This document shows, piece by piece, positions 55,272 through 56,058 of a stretch of DNA of 56,058 bases. Positions within the stretch are counted from its first letter, which is position 1. Each line of letters opens with the position of its first letter. The DNA comes from a virus. A model generated the notes under the pieces. That model was not told the origin of the DNA. It made no database searches and saw nothing but the letters and a program-made list of their open reading frames with translations. The stretch spans positions 1 through 56,058 of IMG/VR virus record IMGVR_UViG_3300030102_004176; one strand, given 5' to 3'. The translations under genes and the position numbers were made by a program.

Positions 55272-56058
55272 ATGTTACAAGGATTAATGTTGCCTATTTT
55301 AATTGGAGGTGGAATAGGTGCAATTTCAGCGATGGCTAGAGGCGAATCAGGAAGAAATATTTTTAAATCATTTGGTTTGGGAGCACTGTTAGGTGGTATT
55401 GGTGGTTATGCTATGCAGGGCATAGGTGGCGCAGCAGCTGGTGGTGCAGGTGGTGGCGCAGCAGCTGGTGGTGCAGGTTCAGCAGCTACTGGTGCCGGAG
55501 TAACAGGCACAGGCGCAACAGCAAGTTTTATGGCAGGTTCTACAAAAGCTGCACAACAAGCAGCAGCAAATATAGCGGCACAAAGTGCAGCTAGAGCACC
55601 TCTATCAACCTTACAATCAATAGGTATTGGAACAACAGCAGGACAATTAGGAAGTTCTTTAGCAGCTAGTCCTCCACCAAGTATGGCTGAACAAATGGAG
55701 ATGGCATCACCTTATAGTGAAGAAGCTTATGCTGAAGCTTATGGTAGAGCAAGAGATAGCTTACAAGGCATTGGAGAGAGAGCAGTCTATGCAGATGAGC
55801 CAGCAGGACAACAACAAGCCTTATATGATTTTCAAACACCAAGATATCAACTAGCACAAGGTGGTATAGTTGATGCTATTCCTAGATACAGAGAAGGTGG
55901 TGTAAATTATTTACCAAGCAAATCAGATCACGATGAAAATGATGCAACTAATTATGTTCGAGCTATGGGATATGTAGAAGATGGTTCTGGTAACGGAGAT
56001 AAAGATGAAGATACTATGTTAGCACAACTAGCAGATGGAGAATTCGTTTCTCGTGCCG
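55272..56058 (+). CDS. Gly/Ala-rich tail-associated protein (3' end outside window)
   Basis: AGGAG ribosome site precedes ATG. A hydrophobic Gly-rich start (GLMLPILIGGGIGAISAMA) leads to a Gly/Ala-rich, membrane- or shaft-like section, then LAQGGIVDAIPRYREGG and TMLAQLADGEFVSRA, a 'DGEFV-x-A' motif frequent in phage tail-region proteins. At least 262 residues are present and no stop is reached before the edge. Compare the open frame at 1-114. Confidence 0.7.
   Translation, partial: MLQGLMLPILIGGGIGAISAMARGESGRNIFKSFGLGALLGGIGGYAMQGIGGAAAGGAGGGAAAGGAGSAATGAGVTGTGATASFMAGSTKAAQQAAANIAAQSAARAPLSTLQSIGIGTTAGQLGSSLAASPPPSMAEQMEMASPYSEEAYAEAYGRARDSLQGIGERAVYADEPAGQQQALYDFQTPRYQLAQGGIVDAIPRYREGGVNYLPSKSDHDENDATNYVRAMGYVEDGSGNGDKDEDTMLAQLADGEFVSRA

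Overview
The window reads as a nearly complete genome of a tailed, podovirus-like marine phage. It is low in G+C, almost every base is coding, and most genes run on the plus strand with 1-20 bp overlaps (ATGA, TAATG). It has a full head-and-packaging set (TerS, TerL, portal, scaffold-like protein, HK97-fold-like capsid protein), short-tail adaptors, tail fibres, large proteins likely to be ejected with the DNA, and its own replication machinery. I see no integrase, repressor, tRNA or phage RNA polymerase. The layout and the 56-kb size recall, from memory only, the HMO-2011-type marine podoviruses of alphaproteobacteria (SAR116, roseobacters, SAR11). A phage-borne PqqA-like peptide would fit a PQQ-making alphaproteobacterial host. 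Host assignment is inference.

Layout. (1) 1-6.6 kb: the tail of a Gly/Ala-rich protein cut by the window edge, two very large virion-like proteins (878 and 1072 aa) and two small membrane proteins. (2) 6.7-20.8 kb: a Lys/Met/Gly repeat protein, then the replication block: RecB-like PD-(D/E)XK nuclease, minus-strand SNF2-like helicase, SSB-like protein with a DVPF tail, AEP-type primase, UvrD-like helicase, DUF3310-like protein and family A DNA polymerase. After these come a PAPS-reductase-like ATP pyrophosphatase and a run of small genes including a DnaJ-type zinc-finger protein and an HNH nuclease. Three minus-strand genes sit here, each overlapping the end of a plus-strand gene. (3) 20.8-25.5 kb: a regulatory and packaging region. 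It has an AACTAGGAA repeat array just upstream of terS, a VRR-NUC-like nuclease, and three small transcription units. The first two units end in a hairpin with an 11-bp stem and 6-nt loop, the third in a strong terminator. Each unit is preceded by TTTCCCG-repeat/GC-rich DNA and then a promoter followed by a GTTAAC site. (4) 25.5-38.9 kb: TerL, a 779-aa polyvalent-like protein, portal, methyltransferase-fold protein, GTA-type holin, a PqqA-like peptide, GroES-like co-chaperonin, scaffold, capsid proteins and a strong terminator. (5) 38.9-56 kb: M15-family endolysin, small basic Lys-rich proteins, tail adaptors, a cupredoxin-like protein, fibre proteins with paired LamG/SPRY-like paralogues, a tail nozzle-like protein, two glycosyltransferases and a Gly/Ala-rich protein open at the window edge.

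Most striking are the 24-residue PqqA-like peptide at 33530-33604; the thrice-repeated module of hairpin, TTTCCCG repeat, promoter and GTTAAC site, including a four-tract G-quadruplex motif; a 23-bp near-identical inverted pair at 6627 and 25199 flanking the early region; and a large polyvalent-type protein lodged between terminase and portal. Functions are from my reading of motifs; no database search was run.
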